Shown piece after piece: positions 5,330 through 6,301 of a DNA stretch of 6,301 nt. Below the pieces are notes generated by a model, which saw nothing but the letters and a program-made list of their open reading frames with translations, searched no databases and had not been told where the DNA came from. Every line of letters begins with the position of its first letter. Position 1 is the stretch's first letter. Made by a program: the position numbers and the translations under genes. The stretch covers positions 1 to 6,301 of the forward strand of contig CABURF010000070.1 in assembly GCA_902493755.1 (NCBI GenBank), in the 5' to 3' direction. This DNA is from an uncultured Coriobacteriia bacterium. Its GTDB lineage: Bacteria; Actinomycetota; Coriobacteriia; Coriobacteriales; QAMH01.

Positions 5330-5368
5330 GAAAATGAGACAGTTGCTCTGAGCAACTGTCTCATTTTC
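5330..5368. terminator. Perfect 39-bp palindrome, probable bidirectional terminator
   Basis: Nineteen-base arms (5330-5348 and 5350-5368) are exact reverse complements around a single central T. The stem starts with AAAATGAGACAG and ends CTGTCTCATTTT, so either transcript would have a hairpin with an A-tract before and a short U-tract after, typical of a bidirectional intrinsic terminator. It lies beyond the gdhA terminator and upstream of nrdD, insulating the two. It shares its length and an AATGRGACA core with the hairpin at 2604-2642, so it may instead be a dispersed palindromic repeat. Confidence 0.65.
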
Positions 5369-5390
5369 ACCCCATCGCATTTCCCGTTTC

Positions 5391-5431
5391 AAAAAAAAGA
5401 AGGGGAGATGACACACGCATCTCCCCTTCTT
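5391..5431 (-). terminator. Intrinsic terminator of gdhA
   Basis: AAGAAGGGGAGATG and CATCTCCCCTTCTT (5397-5410 and 5418-5431) form a perfect 14-bp stem with a seven-base loop. On the minus strand it is followed by an eight-T run (5398-5391). It begins 22 bases after the gdhA stop codon. This is a standard Rho-independent terminator. Confidence 0.95.
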
Positions 5432-5453
5432 GCGAATCTCTGTGGTGTCGTAA

Positions 5454-6301
5454 CTAGACGATACCCTGAGCCATCATCGCGTCGGCAACCTTGAGGAAGC
5501 CCGCAATGTTTGCACCCATGACGTAGTTACCCTCGTGACCGTACTCGCGTGCGGCATCGTCGGCAGCATGGAAGATGCCCTGCATGATCTTGCGCAGACG
5601 ATCATCGACCTCTTCGAAGGTCCAGGAGAGACGCTCGGAATTCTGGCTCATCTCCAGGCCACTCGTGGCAACGCCACCAGCATTGGCAGCTTTGCCGGGG
5701 AAGAACACGACACCGTTTTGCTGCAGGTACTGAGTCGCCTCGAGCGTAGTCGGCATGTTCGCGCCCTCGGTGAGAATCTTGCAGCCGTTGGCGACGAGGT
5801 TCTTGGCGTCCTCGATGAAGACCTCGTTCTGCGTCGCACAGGGCATGGCGATGTCGCAGGGGGTAACCCACACGCCGCGGCCCTCGTGGTACTCGACGGT
5901 CTTGTGGTCGCAACGCTTGGCGTACTCGCTCAGACGACCACGCTCGACCTCCTTGATCTGCTTGACGAGATCAAGGTCGATACCGGACGGGTCGTAGACC
6001 CAGCCCGTGGAATCGGACATGGTGACGACGGTCGCACCGAGCTGCGTGGCCTTCTCGCAGGCGTAGATGGCGACATTGCCGGAGCCGGACAGGCACACCG
6101 TCTTGCCCTTGTACGAGTCGTTATTGCAGTTGAGATACTCCTCGGTGAAGTATACGGCACCATAGCCGGTTGCCTCGGTACGAGCCAGCGAGCCACCGTA
6201 GGAGAGACCCTTACCCGTGAGCACACCAGTCCACTCGTTACGGATGCGCTTGTACTGGCCGAACATGTAGCCGATCTCGCGCGCGCCCGTGCAAGCGCAT
6301 C
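5454..6301 (-). CDS. gdhA: NADP-type glutamate dehydrogenase, C-terminal part (5' end beyond the window)
   Basis: The visible 281-odd codons encode the coenzyme-binding and C-terminal part of a hexameric glutamate dehydrogenase, which interconverts 2-oxoglutarate plus ammonia and glutamate. The frame stays open to the edge, reading TGAREIGYMFGQYKRI at its start, so the ATG at 6266 is internal. About 165 N-terminal residues, including the catalytic lysine, lie outside. Family segments in order are LTGKGLSYGGSLARTEATGYG, the Rossmann motif LSGSGNVAIYACEKA, SDSTG, DIAMPCATQNE, LTEGANMPTT, PGKAANAGGVATSGLEMSQN, and GANIAGFLKVADAMMAQG at the end. SDSTG, in place of the NAD-type glycine-proline turn, resembles the SDSSG of the E. 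coli NADP enzyme and suggests NADP(H) use in ammonia assimilation. The TAG stop is followed by a strong intrinsic terminator. The gene looks intact as far as seen. Confidence 0.97.
   Translation of the reverse strand, partial: CACTGAREIGYMFGQYKRIRNEWTGVLTGKGLSYGGSLARTEATGYGAVYFTEEYLNCNNDSYKGKTVCLSGSGNVAIYACEKATQLGATVVTMSDSTGWVYDPSGIDLDLVKQIKEVERGRLSEYAKRCDHKTVEYHEGRGVWVTPCDIAMPCATQNEVFIEDAKNLVANGCKILTEGANMPTTLEATQYLQQNGVVFFPGKAANAGGVATSGLEMSQNSERLSWTFEEVDDRLRKIMQGIFHAADDAAREYGHEGNYVMGANIAGFLKVADAMMAQGIV

Noticed and set aside
4885..5370. 161-codon minus-strand frame upstream of nrdD
   Set aside because: It starts inside the 39-bp palindrome, crosses the NrdR-like boxes and nrdD leader, and its translation has no recognisable domain. 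It is most likely non-coding.

Overview
The window reads as chromosomal sequence of a Gram-positive, obligately or facultatively anaerobic bacterium. My best guess is an actinobacterium of the Coriobacteriia type (Collinsella/Olsenella/Eggerthella relatives). This rests on the anaerobic ribonucleotide reductase operon with NrdR-like boxes, the style of the NADP-type glutamate dehydrogenase, strong purine-rich ribosome binding sites, and G/C-ending codons in the conserved genes. The assignment is an inference, because no rRNA or other phylogenetic marker is present.

Left part (1-1957). A LysR-type regulator (304-1224, +) is followed in the same direction by a stand-alone FAD synthetase-like adenylyltransferase (1364-1957, +). 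The latter has the nucleotidyltransferase half of RibF but stops where the riboflavin kinase half would begin. Upstream of the regulator are two palindromes; one is a perfect-arm T-N11-A LysR-type box. At the extreme left edge, a probable divergent gene begins on the minus strand (GTG at 38-36) behind a strong ribosome binding site. Its untranslated leader can fold into a nested stem-loop and carries a possible 16-residue leader peptide. Together these look like a LysR-controlled divergent locus whose main target lies outside the window.

Middle part (1949-5046). A degenerate dispersed inverted repeat fills the 74-bp gap between the convergent 3' ends of the FAD synthetase-like gene and nrdG. 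On the minus strand, nrdD (4877-2655) and nrdG (2580-2032) form an operon for oxygen-independent deoxyribonucleotide synthesis: NrdG is the radical-SAM activase that installs the glycyl radical on NrdD. A perfect 17-bp hairpin lies between the two genes. Upstream of nrdD are three NrdR-box-like sites spaced 33 and 32 bp apart, a perfect DnaA 9-mer overlapping the middle box, and a tandem 8-bp repeat in the leader.

Right part (5047-6301). About 280 bp with no recognisable gene is followed by a perfect 39-bp palindrome (probably a bidirectional terminator). Next comes a textbook intrinsic terminator for the minus-strand gdhA gene, whose 3' portion runs off the right edge. The genes are ordinary metabolic ones. 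I see no phage, CRISPR, defence or other unusual multi-gene system. The points of most interest are regulatory: the NrdR/DnaA array, the edge leader RNA, and the kinase-less FAD synthetase paired with a LysR regulator.
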